A stretch of 64,000 nucleotides of DNA from Gaiellaceae bacterium. Lineage in GTDB: Bacteria > Actinomycetota > Thermoleophilia > Gaiellales > Gaiellaceae. The position numbers were made by a program, and so were the translations under genes. The first letter of the stretch is position 1. The number at the start of each line of letters is the position of its first letter. The DNA is taken from assembly GCA_030446625.1 (NCBI GenBank), contig JAUJMY010000007.1, positions 1-64,000 of the forward strand, read 5' to 3'. This document shows positions 52,707 through 60,928 of the stretch, in pieces. The notes beneath the pieces are model-generated. The model did not search any database, was not told the origin of the DNA, and worked only from the letters and a program-made list of their open reading frames with translations.

Positions 52707-53744
52707 CTGAACGTCGTCGACACACCGTTTCACGCGCTCGTCGAAGAGGCCGAGGAGCGCGGGCAGATCGACGAGAGCGCCCTCGACGCGTTCGCGCTCG
52801 AGCACGACCTCGAGGAGGAAGACCTCGGGGCGCTTCGCGCGGAGCTCGAAGCTCGCGACGTCGAGATCGTCGCACCCGAGCCCGAGCCCGCCGCACGCGA
52901 GGAGGAGCCGACGTACGAGGCCGGCCCCACGCCCGGCACCGCCGACGCGCTGACCCTGCTCATGAACCGCGCGGGTCACTACAAGCTGCTCACCGCGGCC
53001 GAGGAGGTGGCGCTCGCGAAGCGCGTCGAGCGCGGCGACCTCGCGGCGAAGGAGCGCATGATCAACTCGAACCTGCGCCTCGTGATCTCGATCGCGAAGC
53101 GCTACCAGGGCCACGGCCTCAGCCTGCTCGACCTCGTCCAGGAGGGGACGATCGGCCTCATCCGCGCGGTCGAGAAGTTCGACTGGCGCAAGGGGTTCAA
53201 GTTCTCCACCTACGCGACCTGGTGGATCCGCCAGGCGTGCCAGCGCGGGATCTCGGCGCAGTCGACGACGATCCGCGTCCCGGCTCACGTGCACGAACGG
53301 CGCGTGAAGCTCTCGCGCGCGGCGAACAAGCTCCAGGCGCGCCTCGGACGCGACGCGACGCGCGAGGAGCTCGCGGAGGAGACGCAGCTGCCGCTCCAGC
53401 ACGTCGTGGAGGCGCTCGACGCCGCCGCCGCGAACGTGTCGCTGAACCAGCAGGTCGGGACCGACGGCGACGGCGAGCTCGGCGATCTCTACGCAGACAC
53501 CACGGCGAGCGATCCCGCCGACGACGCGGCCGACTCGTACCGCCGAGACGCCGTCCGCCGCGCGCTGGCGAACCTGCCGGAGAGCGAGCGGCGCGTTCTC
53601 GAGCTGCGCTTCGGCGTCGGCACCGAGCCGCACTCGCTCGAGGCGATCGGCGACCAGCTGGGGCTCGCGCGCGAGCGCATCCGCCAGCTCGAGCGCTCCG
53701 CGCTCCAGAAGCTCGAGCGCGAGCTCGGCGGCATCGCGGCGTAG
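52707..53744 (+). CDS. Primary-type RNA polymerase sigma factor, apparent CTG start
   Basis: About 345 residues. The conserved sigma core starts near [20 protein letters not shown] (52962), but the same frame is open upstream to a TGA at 52698. It encodes an acidic region-1-like segment ([40 protein letters not shown]). The only start codon there is CTG 52707, ten bases after AAGGAG. Region 2 is [40 protein letters not shown] and [14 protein letters not shown]. Region 4 is [20 protein letters not shown] and [17 protein letters not shown]. It directs housekeeping or closely related transcription. An exact TTGACA lies near 52573. Confidence 0.88.
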   Translation: MNVVDTPFHALVEEAEERGQIDESALDAFALEHDLEEEDLGALRAELEARDVEIVAPEPEPAAREEEPTYEAGPTPGTADALTLLMNRAGHYKLLTAAEEVALAKRVERGDLAAKERMINSNLRLVISIAKRYQGHGLSLLDLVQEGTIGLIRAVEKFDWRKGFKFSTYATWWIRQACQRGISAQSTTIRVPAHVHERRVKLSRAANKLQARLGRDATREELAEETQLPLQHVVEALDAAAANVSLNQQVGTDGDGELGDLYADTTASDPADDAADSYRRDAVRRALANLPESERRVLELRFGVGTEPHSLEAIGDQLGLARERIRQLERSALQKLERELGGIAA

Positions 53745-53824
53745 CGCGCCGCAGGCGCGTCGCCGGACGTTCCGGTAACTCGCCGGTACCGTCGCTGCGG
53801 TTGAAATGCGGCAGCGGGCGCGCG

Positions 53825-54700
53825 ATGCTCGCGGCGGTGGCCGCGGCCGCACTACCCGCATCGATCGTCGTCTGGCTGGCGGAGCGCGCCATGCGCTTCC
53901 ACCACTACCTCTGGCACTCCGCGCGGAACGGCTGGACTGCCTTCGGGGAGCCGGAGCGCGCCGCGTACCGCGCGCTCGGCTACGAGCCGCCGCGCCCCGC
54001 CGTCGAGGACGGGCAGCTCGCACTGGGAAACGGCTCCGGCGAGGACTTCCTCTACATGCACCGGCAGATGATCCAGCAGCTGAACGAGCGACTCGCGTCC
54101 CTCGCCGACCCTGGGTACCCGCGGATCGAGGGGTGGCCGGCGATCCCGGCGCCGGGCGACGCCGACTATCCCGTCCCGCCCGCCGGCGACGGCGACGCCG
54201 AGCTCAAGTCCGACGAGTTCTACCGCGAGCGCATCGTCCCGCTCGAGCAGCGATACCAGGACGCCGACTTCCTGCGCTCCGTCTCGCTGGGTGAGCTCGG
54301 CGCCCGGCTCGAGTTCACGCTCCACAACTGGATGCACATGCGCTGGGCGGAGCCGGTGGCCGAGGCGCGTCCCGACGCCGATCCGCGTAATCCGGCCGCG
54401 ATCGACTCGCGGTGGGACGCGCCGAGCTACGACTGGCTCGGCGACTTCTACTCGAGCCATGTCCACTCGACGTTCTGGAAGCTCCACGGCTGGGTCGACG
54501 AGCGCATCGACGACTGGGCGCGCGCGAACGTCCACGGCGCGATCGAGTGGCAGGGGACGTGGACCGGGCCGGATCACGCGCACGTCCACCCGCCGCACCC
54601 GCATCCCGCGCCGCCTGCACCCGACGAGGCCGAGCGGCGCGACACACCGCGGGGACGCGACTTCGGGCGGCCGCTGCTCGACGTCACCGTGCCCGACTGA
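53825..54700 (+). CDS. His-rich tyrosinase/PvdJ-like putative copper protein
   Basis: A 291-residue protein from ATG 53825; ATG 53891 is an alternative. An N-terminal hydrophobic segment (MLAAVAAAALPASIVVWLAE) is followed by several His clusters: MRFHHYLWHSARNGW, LHNWMHMRWAEP, FYSSHVHSTFWKLHGWVDER and HAHVHPPHPHP at the end. The SSHVHSTFWKLHGW block resembles tyrosinase-like di-copper proteins. The assignment is tentative; a metal-binding role is well supported by the His pattern. Confidence 0.5.
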   Translation: MLAAVAAAALPASIVVWLAERAMRFHHYLWHSARNGWTAFGEPERAAYRALGYEPPRPAVEDGQLALGNGSGEDFLYMHRQMIQQLNERLASLADPGYPRIEGWPAIPAPGDADYPVPPAGDGDAELKSDEFYRERIVPLEQRYQDADFLRSVSLGELGARLEFTLHNWMHMRWAEPVAEARPDADPRNPAAIDSRWDAPSYDWLGDFYSSHVHSTFWKLHGWVDERIDDWARANVHGAIEWQGTWTGPDHAHVHPPHPHPAPPAPDEAERRDTPRGRDFGRPLLDVTVPD

Positions 54701-54705
54701 CGGCC

Positions 54706-55347
54706 TCAGCCGCCGGTCGTCGAGAAGTGCTGGTAGTCGCGCGACTCGGTCCAGCGGCCGCCCCACCTCCAGCCGACCGACGCGAACGCGCGGACGAGCA
54801 CGCCGCCCTCGACCGCGTAGCCGGGGCGGTAGCTCCCGCGGTCGAGGTGACGCCTGCCCGCGAGTGGCGAGACGCGCGTGCCGCGCACGTACGGGTTCTC
54901 GACGGGGTTCACGTCGATGGCGAGCCCGTGCGCGTGCAGCGACCAGCGACTCGTCCCGCTCACGTTCCGGCAGTTGAAGCCGGACGTGTTGTCGGCGGCC
55001 ATGGACGCGTCGTCGCTGCCGCGGTACGCGGAGACGGGAACCATGCGCCTGATCGGGAACCCCGCCGCGTAGAGGCGGCGGAAGACCGCGACCACGTCAC
55101 GTGCGACGCGCGCGTTCACGACCAGCTTCCCCTCGTGCGGGCGGCCGTCGAAGCCCCAGTGGCTCAGGCGGACCGTCCGTAGCCGCGCCGGCGGCACGGG
55201 GCAGCCCGCGCGGTACGAGAAGCGGAGCTCCGACCACGTCACGCGCGACACCGTGGCCGAGTAGCCGGGCGCCGGCGCTGCCGCAGGCGCTGCGCCGACG
55301 CCGACGGCGGCGGCGGCGGCGGCGATGACGACCGCGACGAGGCGCAT
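54706..55347 (-). CDS. Secreted M15-family peptidase (D,D-carboxypeptidase-like)
   Basis: A 213-residue protein from ATG 55347 with a signal peptide (MRLVAVVIAAAAAAVGVGAA). The M15 zinc motif is clear: MAADNTSGFNCRN, SLHAHGLAIDVNPVENPYV (SxHxxGxAxD) and YQHFSTTGG (late His). Such enzymes trim peptidoglycan stem peptides outside the membrane. It is transcribed divergently from an L,D-transpeptidase 25 bases away, so the two wall enzymes likely share a control region. Confidence 0.9.
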   Translation of the reverse strand: MRLVAVVIAAAAAAVGVGAAPAAAPAPGYSATVSRVTWSELRFSYRAGCPVPPARLRTVRLSHWGFDGRPHEGKLVVNARVARDVVAVFRRLYAAGFPIRRMVPVSAYRGSDDASMAADNTSGFNCRNVSGTSRWSLHAHGLAIDVNPVENPYVRGTRVSPLAGRRHLDRGSYRPGYAVEGGVLVRAFASVGWRWGGRWTESRDYQHFSTTGG

Positions 55348-55372
55348 CCGTCTCAGCGTACTCTGAGGCGCG

Positions 55373-56026
55373 ATGCTGCTCGCCTCGCTCGCCGCCGCCG
55401 CGCTCGCGGCCGCGTGCCCGTCGAACCCCGCGAACGACCTCCGGCCGCAGCCCACGGGCTCGCAGCTGATCACGATCCAGACCGCCACCGCGCGCACGAC
55501 CTACGCCACAGCGCGCGCGTGGCGCCGCTCGGGCCGCTGCTGGCGCGCGGTCGGCGGCCCGCTGCCCGCGCGCGTGGGGCGCAACGGCGTCTCCGCGAAC
55601 CGCCGCGAAGGCGACGGCACGACGCCGATCGGCACGTTCCCGATCGGGCGCACGATGTACGGCAACGAGCCGAATCCCGGCGTGCGGTTCCGCTACGTGC
55701 GCCTGCGCTGCGGCGACTGGTGGGTCGAGGACCCGAGCTCGCCCTGGTACAACAATTTCCGCCGCGTCGGCTGCGAGCGCCGGCCGCCGTTCAGGACGAC
55801 GACGCCCGATATGTCGCAGGAGCGGCGCGCGTTCCCCCACCTCGCCGTCGTCGAGTTCAACATGCGGCCGATCGTCCCCGGGCGAGGGTCGGGGATCTTC
55901 CTGCACGCGCAGACGGGCGGCCCGACGAACGGCTGCATCAGCCTCCGCCGCGCGGACCTGCGGCGCGTGCTGCGCTGGCTGCGCCCGCAGGCGAGTCCGC
56001 ACATCGCGATCGTGACGCGCGGGTAG
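55373..56026 (+). CDS. L,D-transpeptidase (YkuD family)
   Basis: A 217-residue protein from ATG 55373 with a signal segment (MLLASLAAAALAAACPSNPA), possibly a lipoprotein-like or plain signal. The catalytic core is GIFLHAQTGGPTNGCISLRR, with the H-x(n)-GC-x-x-L signature. GDGTTPIGTFPIGRTMYGNE is the preceding conserved strand. It makes 3-3 peptidoglycan crosslinks or anchors proteins to the wall. It is paired divergently with the M15 peptidase. Confidence 0.92.
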   Translation: MLLASLAAAALAAACPSNPANDLRPQPTGSQLITIQTATARTTYATARAWRRSGRCWRAVGGPLPARVGRNGVSANRREGDGTTPIGTFPIGRTMYGNEPNPGVRFRYVRLRCGDWWVEDPSSPWYNNFRRVGCERRPPFRTTTPDMSQERRAFPHLAVVEFNMRPIVPGRGSGIFLHAQTGGPTNGCISLRRADLRRVLRWLRPQASPHIAIVTRG

Positions 56027-56039
56027 TGACGGTCCGGAA

Positions 56040-56954
56040 CTACGCAGCGCGGCGCGCGCTACCGTCGACGAACGCGCGCAGGCGCTCACGGATCCCGCGC
56101 GAGTCCAGCCCCAGCGCGCGGTCGTGCTGCTCCCGACTGCCGTAGCGGCTGATCACCTGACGCGGGACGCCGATCGACAGGATGCGCGTCGGGCGGTGGA
56201 CGAGCGCGGAGGCGACCTGCGCCGTCAGGGTGCCTTCGTAGAACGGCTCTACGACGATTACCTCCGGCGCCGCGGCCGACTCTGCGGCCAGCGTTGCGGC
56301 GTCGAGCGGCACGACCGTCGTCGCGTAGAGCACGGTCGCGTCTAGCCCGTCGAGAGCAGCGAGCGTCCGGTCGAGCATCGGCCCGACGGCGATCACCGTG
56401 ACCTCGTCTCCGCGGCGCACGACGTCGAGGCCGCGGAGAGCGAGCGGCCGCGACGCGGAATTCTCCGCCACCGTCGTCCGGAGATACGTCGGGCGCCCGT
56501 TGGCGTACGTCGAGCGGACGAGTGCGTCCGCCTCGCCTGCCGTCCCGGGCACGACGACCTCGGCGCCCGGCACCGTCGCGAGCGCGGCGACGTCGCCGGG
56601 CCCGTGGTGCGTCATGCCCGACGTGCCGTAGTCGTAGGACGCGCCCGTGCTGACGAAGAGCCCCTCGAGCCGCTGGTAGCCGAAGTCGAGCTTGATCTGC
56701 TCGAGAGCCCTCTCCGTCAGGAACGGCGTGATCGTGTGCGCGACGGGCCGGAACCCTCGAGCGCGAAGCCGGCAGCGACGCCGACCATCGTCTGCTCCAT
56801 GATCCCGACGTTGACGACGCGCCGCGGGTCGTGCCGACCGCCGGGCGAAGAGGTCGGCGCTGATCTCCGCGAGCGCGATCGCGACGCGTTCGTCGGCGGC
56901 GAAGACGTCGACGACGGCGTCGCAGGCCGCCCGCCGCATCGCCTCGCGGCTCAT
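56040..56954 (-). CDS. Transketolase, C-terminal subunit (frameshifts)
   Basis: ATG 56954 overlaps the stop of the N-terminal subunit. It begins MSREAMRRAACDAVVDVFAA, then RPVAHTITPFLTERALEQIK, LDFGYQRLEGLFVSTGASYD, TSGMTHHGPGDVAALATVPG, a transketolase pyrimidine domain, and a C-terminal domain (GPMLDRTLAALDGLDATVLY). Between residues 35 and 65 the conserved RVVNVGIMEQTMVGVAAGF lies in another frame, so breaks occur near 56840 and 56756. It works with the next entry to move two-carbon units between sugar phosphates. Confidence 0.85.
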   Translation of the reverse strand: MSREAMRRAACDAVVDVFAADERVAIALAEISADLFARRSARPAARRQRRDHGADDGRRRCRLRARGFRPVAHTITPFLTERALEQIKLDFGYQRLEGLFVSTGASYDYGTSGMTHHGPGDVAALATVPGAEVVVPGTAGEADALVRSTYANGRPTYLRTTVAENSASRPLALRGLDVVRRGDEVTVIAVGPMLDRTLAALDGLDATVLYATTVVPLDAATLAAESAAAPEVIVVEPFYEGTLTAQVASALVHRPTRILSIGVPRQVISRYGSREQHDRALGLDSRGIRERLRAFVDGSARRAA

Positions 56955-57688
56955 CCACGGTCCTCGTCGATCGTGGCGACGATGGCAACCGGCCGGTCGC
57001 CCACGCGCGCCAAGGCGACTTCGAGCGCATCGTGATCGCGACCGTCGACGGTGACGGCGTCCCAGCCGAACGCCTCGATCTTGTCCGCGATCGAGCCCAT
57101 GCGGAGCGAGCCACTGCGGTTGTCGACCACTACCAGCGTGAGGTTCGAAAGCGCGCGCGAGCCGGCGTGCAGGATCGCCTCCCAGTTCGAGCCCTCGTTC
57201 AGCTCCGCGTCGCCCGTGAGGACGATGACCCGCCGCCGGTCGAGCCGCTTCGCGCGGAGCGCGTAGGCGACGCCGATCGCCATCGGGAGCCCGTGACCGA
57301 GCGATCCCGTCGAAACCTCCACGCCCGGAACCTGACGGCGATCCGGGTGGCCGCCGAGCCGCCCTTCCCACGTCAGGAAGCGCGGCAGCTCCTCGCGTGG
57401 CAGGAACCCTTTCCAGGCGAGGACCGCGTAGAACGCCATGGGGCCGTGGCCCTTGCTGAGGAGGAAGCGGTCACGCTCCTCCCACTCGGGATCGCGCGGA
57501 TCGACGCGCAGCACGCGGTCGTACAGGACGTAGAGCACGTCGAGCGTCGACGTGGCGCTCGCCTCGTGCTTCTCGTCGCCCGACTGAAGCCTGATCAGCT
57601 CCTCGAGCTCGGTGAGCGCCGCCGCTCGTATCCGACCACGCGAGCGACGGCGGCGATCGGTTTGAGGGCTGACAGCCGACATGGCCAT
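56951..57688 (-). CDS. Transketolase, N-terminal (ThDP-binding) subunit
   Basis: About 245 residues from ATG 57688; ATG 57682 is equally possible. DRFLLSKGHGPMAFYAVLAW, VEVSTGSLGHGLPMAIGVAY and the thiamine diphosphate motif GDAELNEGSNWEAILHAGSR with TLVVVDNRS are diagnostic. Split transketolases are widespread in archaea and many bacteria. It starts 8 bases after the ahpC stop and overlaps the C-terminal subunit by ATGA. All three are therefore one operon. Confidence 0.92.
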   Translation of the reverse strand: MAMSAVSPQTDRRRRSRGRIRAAALTELEELIRLQSGDEKHEASATSTLDVLYVLYDRVLRVDPRDPEWEERDRFLLSKGHGPMAFYAVLAWKGFLPREELPRFLTWEGRLGGHPDRRQVPGVEVSTGSLGHGLPMAIGVAYALRAKRLDRRRVIVLTGDAELNEGSNWEAILHAGSRALSNLTLVVVDNRSGSLRMGSIADKIEAFGWDAVTVDGRDHDALEVALARVGDRPVAIVATIDEDRG

Positions 57689-57696
57689 CGCGACCG

Positions 57697-58233
57697 TTAC
57701 GCCGCCGCGCCGAGCGTCGCCAGGCCCGGCCGCCAGTTCACCGGACACCGCTCGCCCGTCTTCAACGCCTGGAGGACGCGTAGCGTCTCCGCCGGATTTC
57801 TACCGACGTCGAGATCCGAGACGCTGACGTGGCGAACAGTGCCCTCGGGATCGAGGATGAACGTCGCGCGAAGCGCTTCGCCGTTCTCGAGCAGGACGCC
57901 GTACGCGCGGCTGACGCTGTGCGAGGTGTCGGCGAGGACGGCGTAGTTGACGCCCGTGAGCCGCTGATCCGTCTCGAACCACGCCTTGTGGCTGTAGAAG
58001 CTGTCGGTGCTCGCGCCGACGAGGACGGCGTCCTCGGCTTCGAAGTCGCCGTGCAGCTCCGCGAACGTCGCGAGCTCGGTCGGGCAGATGAAGGTGAAGT
58101 CACGGGGGTAGAAGAACAGCACGACCCAGCGCCCGCGAAAGTCGTCGAGCGAGATCTGCGTCTCGCGCGCCGCTCCGCGCAGCCACGCCTCGCACTCGAG
58201 CGCGGGTGCTGGTTGGCCGACCATCAACGTCAT
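57697..58233 (-). CDS. AhpC-type peroxiredoxin
   Basis: A 178-residue protein from ATG 58233 after AAGGAGG. The peroxidatic Cys is in FFYPRDFTFICPTELATFAE and the resolving Cys in TGERCPVNWRPG, as in typical 2-Cys peroxiredoxins. It reduces hydrogen peroxide and organic peroxides. It is the first gene of an operon with a split transketolase, which could supply NADPH-linked carbon flow under oxidative stress (inference). A divergent ArsR-type regulator faces it. Confidence 0.93.
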   Translation of the reverse strand: MTLMVGQPAPALECEAWLRGAARETQISLDDFRGRWVVLFFYPRDFTFICPTELATFAELHGDFEAEDAVLVGASTDSFYSHKAWFETDQRLTGVNYAVLADTSHSVSRAYGVLLENGEALRATFILDPEGTVRHVSVSDLDVGRNPAETLRVLQALKTGERCPVNWRPGLATLGAAA

Positions 58234-58263
58234 CGCTTCCTCCTTCGTGGACACCGGTGGCAC

Positions 58264-58322
58264 GCCACCGCTAAGTTTATTCGAAGATCCTTATATAAGT
58301 AATCTCTGGTACTCTGTCAAGC
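58264..58322. promoter_or_regulatory. Divergent promoter region with palindrome CTTATATAAG
   Basis: An AT-rich stretch between ahpC and the ArsR gene contains the perfect 10-base palindrome CTTATATAAG (58290-58299) flanked by TTATTCGAAGATC and TAATCTCTGG. It is the most AT-rich short spot in this part of the window. A candidate operator for the adjacent ArsR protein. Confidence 0.5.
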
Positions 58323-58619
58323 GTGAGCGACGTGAGACATGCGGCGGCACGGCTCAAAGCGCTCGGGCACCCCGTGCGGCTCGGCATCGCGCAGCGGCTC
58401 GCGGCAGAGCCGGAGACGTGCGCGTGCGACTTCGCCGAATTCTTCGAGATCAGCCAGCCGGCAGTGAGCCAGCATCTGAAGGTGTTGCGCGACGCCGGCT
58501 TGGTGAAGACGCGCAGGCAGGGAACGCAGATCTGCTACTCGCTCGACCCGGCGGCGGTCCGGGACCTCCAGGACATCGCGCGCGCTCTCGCGCCTCCGCG
58601 GGCGCGCCTCGCCGGCTAG
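58323..58619 (+). CDS. ArsR-family metalloregulator-like repressor
   Basis: A 98-residue protein from GTG 58323. AARLKALGHPVRLGIAQRLA and ISQPAVSQHLKVLRDAGLVK form the wHTH. ETCACDFAEF carries the CxC pair of ArsR-type metal or redox sensors, next to the recognition helix. QGTQICYSLD adds another Cys in the wing. It probably senses a thiol-reactive metal or oxidant and represses the divergent ahpC operon. The link to that operon is inferred from position. Confidence 0.9.
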   Translation: MSDVRHAAARLKALGHPVRLGIAQRLAAEPETCACDFAEFFEISQPAVSQHLKVLRDAGLVKTRRQGTQICYSLDPAAVRDLQDIARALAPPRARLAG

Positions 58620-58678
58620 GCCTCGCCGCCCGAGTGCGGCGGCGTTTCGCACACGCGCCGCCGGAGACGGACCTGCCG

Positions 58679-59401
58679 ATGAGGATGCCGCTGGCTGCCA
58701 GCCGTCGCGCGCGGCGTCGCGGCTCGGAGGTCAACGTCCGTCCGCTGCAGCGCGCCGCGTCCGCGCTCGCGGGCGGCGTGCTCCTCGCGCTCGGGCTCCG
58801 CCGACGCTCCGTGGGCGGCGCGGCTCTTGTGCTCGCGGGCGGCGACCTCCTCTACCGCGGCGCCACCGGGTACTGCCACCTGCTCGGCGCGCTCCGCATC
58901 GACACCTCGAACGGCAGCGGCGCACCCGTCCAGATCCAGCGCTCGATCACCGTGCAGCTCCCGCGCCACGACGCGTATGCGCGCTGGCGCGACGCGGCGA
59001 CGCAGCCGCTCGTCTGGGCGCACTTCGCGGAGCTCACGAACGCGACGGAGCGGGGCGCGCACTGGCTCGTCCGAGCCCCGCTCGGGCGGACGCTCGAGTG
59101 GGACGCGACGGTCGTCGAGGAGCGGTCGCCGGAGCTGATCCGATGGCAAACGACGGAGGCCGCGGACGTGCCGAACGAGGGCAGCGTCGAGTTCCGCGAT
59201 GCCCCGGGGGAGCACGGAACCGAGCTGACGCTGCGTGTCCGCTTCGAGCCGCCTGCGGGCGCGATCGGCGAGGCGGGCGCGCGCGTCTTCGACGACGCGC
59301 CCAAGCTCGTCCTCGAGAAGGCGCTCCGGCGGTTCAAGCAGCTCGTGGAGACGGGCGAGATCGCCTCGAACGAGCACAACCCGACCGCTCGGACAACCTG
59401 A
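58679..59401 (+). CDS. SRPBCC/polyketide-cyclase-like protein with DUF2892-like membrane start
   Basis: A 240-residue protein from ATG 58679. A hydrophobic N-terminal part (RAASALAGGVLLALGLRRRS, LVLAGGDLLYRGATGYCHLL) suggests two short membrane helices. The START-like domain follows: QIQRSITVQLPRHDAYARWR, LRVRFEPPAGAIGEAGARVF. The combination is common next to alcohol dehydrogenases in actinobacteria. Its stop overlaps the next start (TGATG). The ligand is unknown. Confidence 0.78.
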   Translation: MRMPLAASRRARRRGSEVNVRPLQRAASALAGGVLLALGLRRRSVGGAALVLAGGDLLYRGATGYCHLLGALRIDTSNGSGAPVQIQRSITVQLPRHDAYARWRDAATQPLVWAHFAELTNATERGAHWLVRAPLGRTLEWDATVVEERSPELIRWQTTEAADVPNEGSVEFRDAPGEHGTELTLRVRFEPPAGAIGEAGARVFDDAPKLVLEKALRRFKQLVETGEIASNEHNPTARTT

Positions 59402-60569
59402 TGCGCGCGCTCGTCTGGAACGGGATCAACGACCTCCGCGTCGAGACGGTCCCCGACCCGACGATCGTGAACCCGCACGACGCGATCCTCCGCGTGACGG
59501 CGACCACGACCTGCGGCTCCGACCTGCACTTCATCGACGGCTACATCCCCGGCATGCGCGAGGGCGACGTGATCGGGCACGAGTTCATGGGCGAGGTGGT
59601 CGAGGTCGGGGCGGAGGTGACGAAGGTGAAGCCGGGCGACCGCGTCGTCGTCCCGTCGTTCATCGGCTGCGGCAGCTGCTGGTTCTGCCGCCACGAGCTG
59701 TGGTCGCTCTGCGACAACACGAACCCGAACCCGGAGCTCCAGGAGCCGGTGCTCGGGTATCCGACGGCCGGCATCTACGGCTACACGCACGCCTTCGGCG
59801 GCTACGCCGGGTCGCACGCCGACTACATCCGCGTTCCGCACGCCGACAACGACTGCTTCCCCGTGCCGGCGGGGCTGGCGGACGAGCAGGTGCTCTTCTT
59901 CTCCGACGCGGGCCCCACGGGCTACATGGGCGCCGAGTTCTGCGACATCCAGGCGGGTGAGACGGTCGCGGTCTGGGGCTGCGGCGGCGTCGGGCTGATG
60001 GCGATCCACAGCGCGTACCTCATGGGCGCCGGGCGCGTGATCGCGATCGACCGATACCCGGAGCGGCTACGGATGGCGCGCGAGCGCGCGGGCGCCGAGA
60101 CGATCGACTACACCGCGGTCGACAGCGTCGTCGAGGAGCTGCGGGAGCTGACCGGGGGGCGCGGCCCGGACTCGTGCATCGAGTGCGTCGGGATGGAGGC
60201 GCACGGCACGGGGCTGGACTACGCGTACGACCGCGTCAAACAGATCCTGCACCTGCACAGCGACCGGGCGACCCCCTGCGCGAGGCCGCCATCGCGTGCC
60301 GGAAGGGCGGCGTCCTCGCGGTGCTGGGCGTGTGGGGCGTGGTCGACAAGCTCCCGCTGGGCGTGATCATGAACAAGGGCCTTACGGTGCGAACGGCGCA
60401 GCAGCACGGGCAGCGCTACGTTCCGCGGCTGCTCCGGCACGCGCAACGCGGCGAGCTGGACGCGTCGTACCTCGTGGCGCACCGGATGTCGCTCGAGGAC
60501 GCGCCGCGCGGGTACGAGATGTTCAAGAAGAAGCACGACGGCTGCGTGCGCGTCGTCTTCGCGCCCTAG
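59401..60569 (+). CDS. Zinc-dependent alcohol/formaldehyde dehydrogenase (frameshift)
   Basis: ATG 59401. MDR-family features are TTCGSDLHFIDG (catalytic Zn Cys), GDVIGHEFMGEVVEVG, structural zinc cysteines in GCGSCWFCRHELWSLC, and the NAD fold VAVWGCGGVGLMAIHSAYLM. After KQILHLHSDR the frame breaks at GGG 60266-60268; one more G restores GDPLREAAIACRKGGVLAVL and LPLGVIMNKGLTVRTAQQHG. The repaired protein is about 389 residues. The length and the insert NTNPNPELQEPVLGYPTAGI fit the glutathione-independent formaldehyde-dehydrogenase-like branch. Confidence 0.9.
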
Positions 60570-60656
60570 CGAGCGGGCAGCCTTTACAACTCGCGTGTAC
60601 GGTGCGGGAACCGGAGCGAGCACTCACGCGCGCCCCGCAACGAGAGGCGGCGGCGC

Positions 60657-60896
60657 ATGCGCGGCAAGATGCTCTGGTTCAACGAGGCCAAGGATCTCGG
60701 GTACATCGCGACGGACGACGGCGACCGCGTCGCGGTCCGGGGCGCCGGATTCGCCTCGGGCGCCGGCCCGACCGGCCGCTGCAACGGCATCGAGGTCGAC
60801 TTCCGCGTGTCGCACTCGGCGGGCGAACCCATGGCCGAGCGCGTGACGCTGGTACCCGAAGTCGCACCGCGGCGCGCGCGCCGCCGCACCCGGTAG
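60657..60896 (+). CDS. Cold-shock-domain-like small protein
   Basis: A 79-residue protein from ATG 60657. It opens GKMLWFNEAKDLGYIATDDG, the first strands and RNP1 region of a cold-shock domain, followed by DRVAVRGAGFASG and EVDFRVSHSAGE, and ends in an Arg-rich tail. It probably binds single-stranded RNA or DNA in the cytoplasm. Confidence 0.8.
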   Translation: MRGKMLWFNEAKDLGYIATDDGDRVAVRGAGFASGAGPTGRCNGIEVDFRVSHSAGEPMAERVTLVPEVAPRRARRRTR

Positions 60897-60928
60897 AGCG
60901 AGCCGGCTCCGCACGCTACGTTCGGCGC

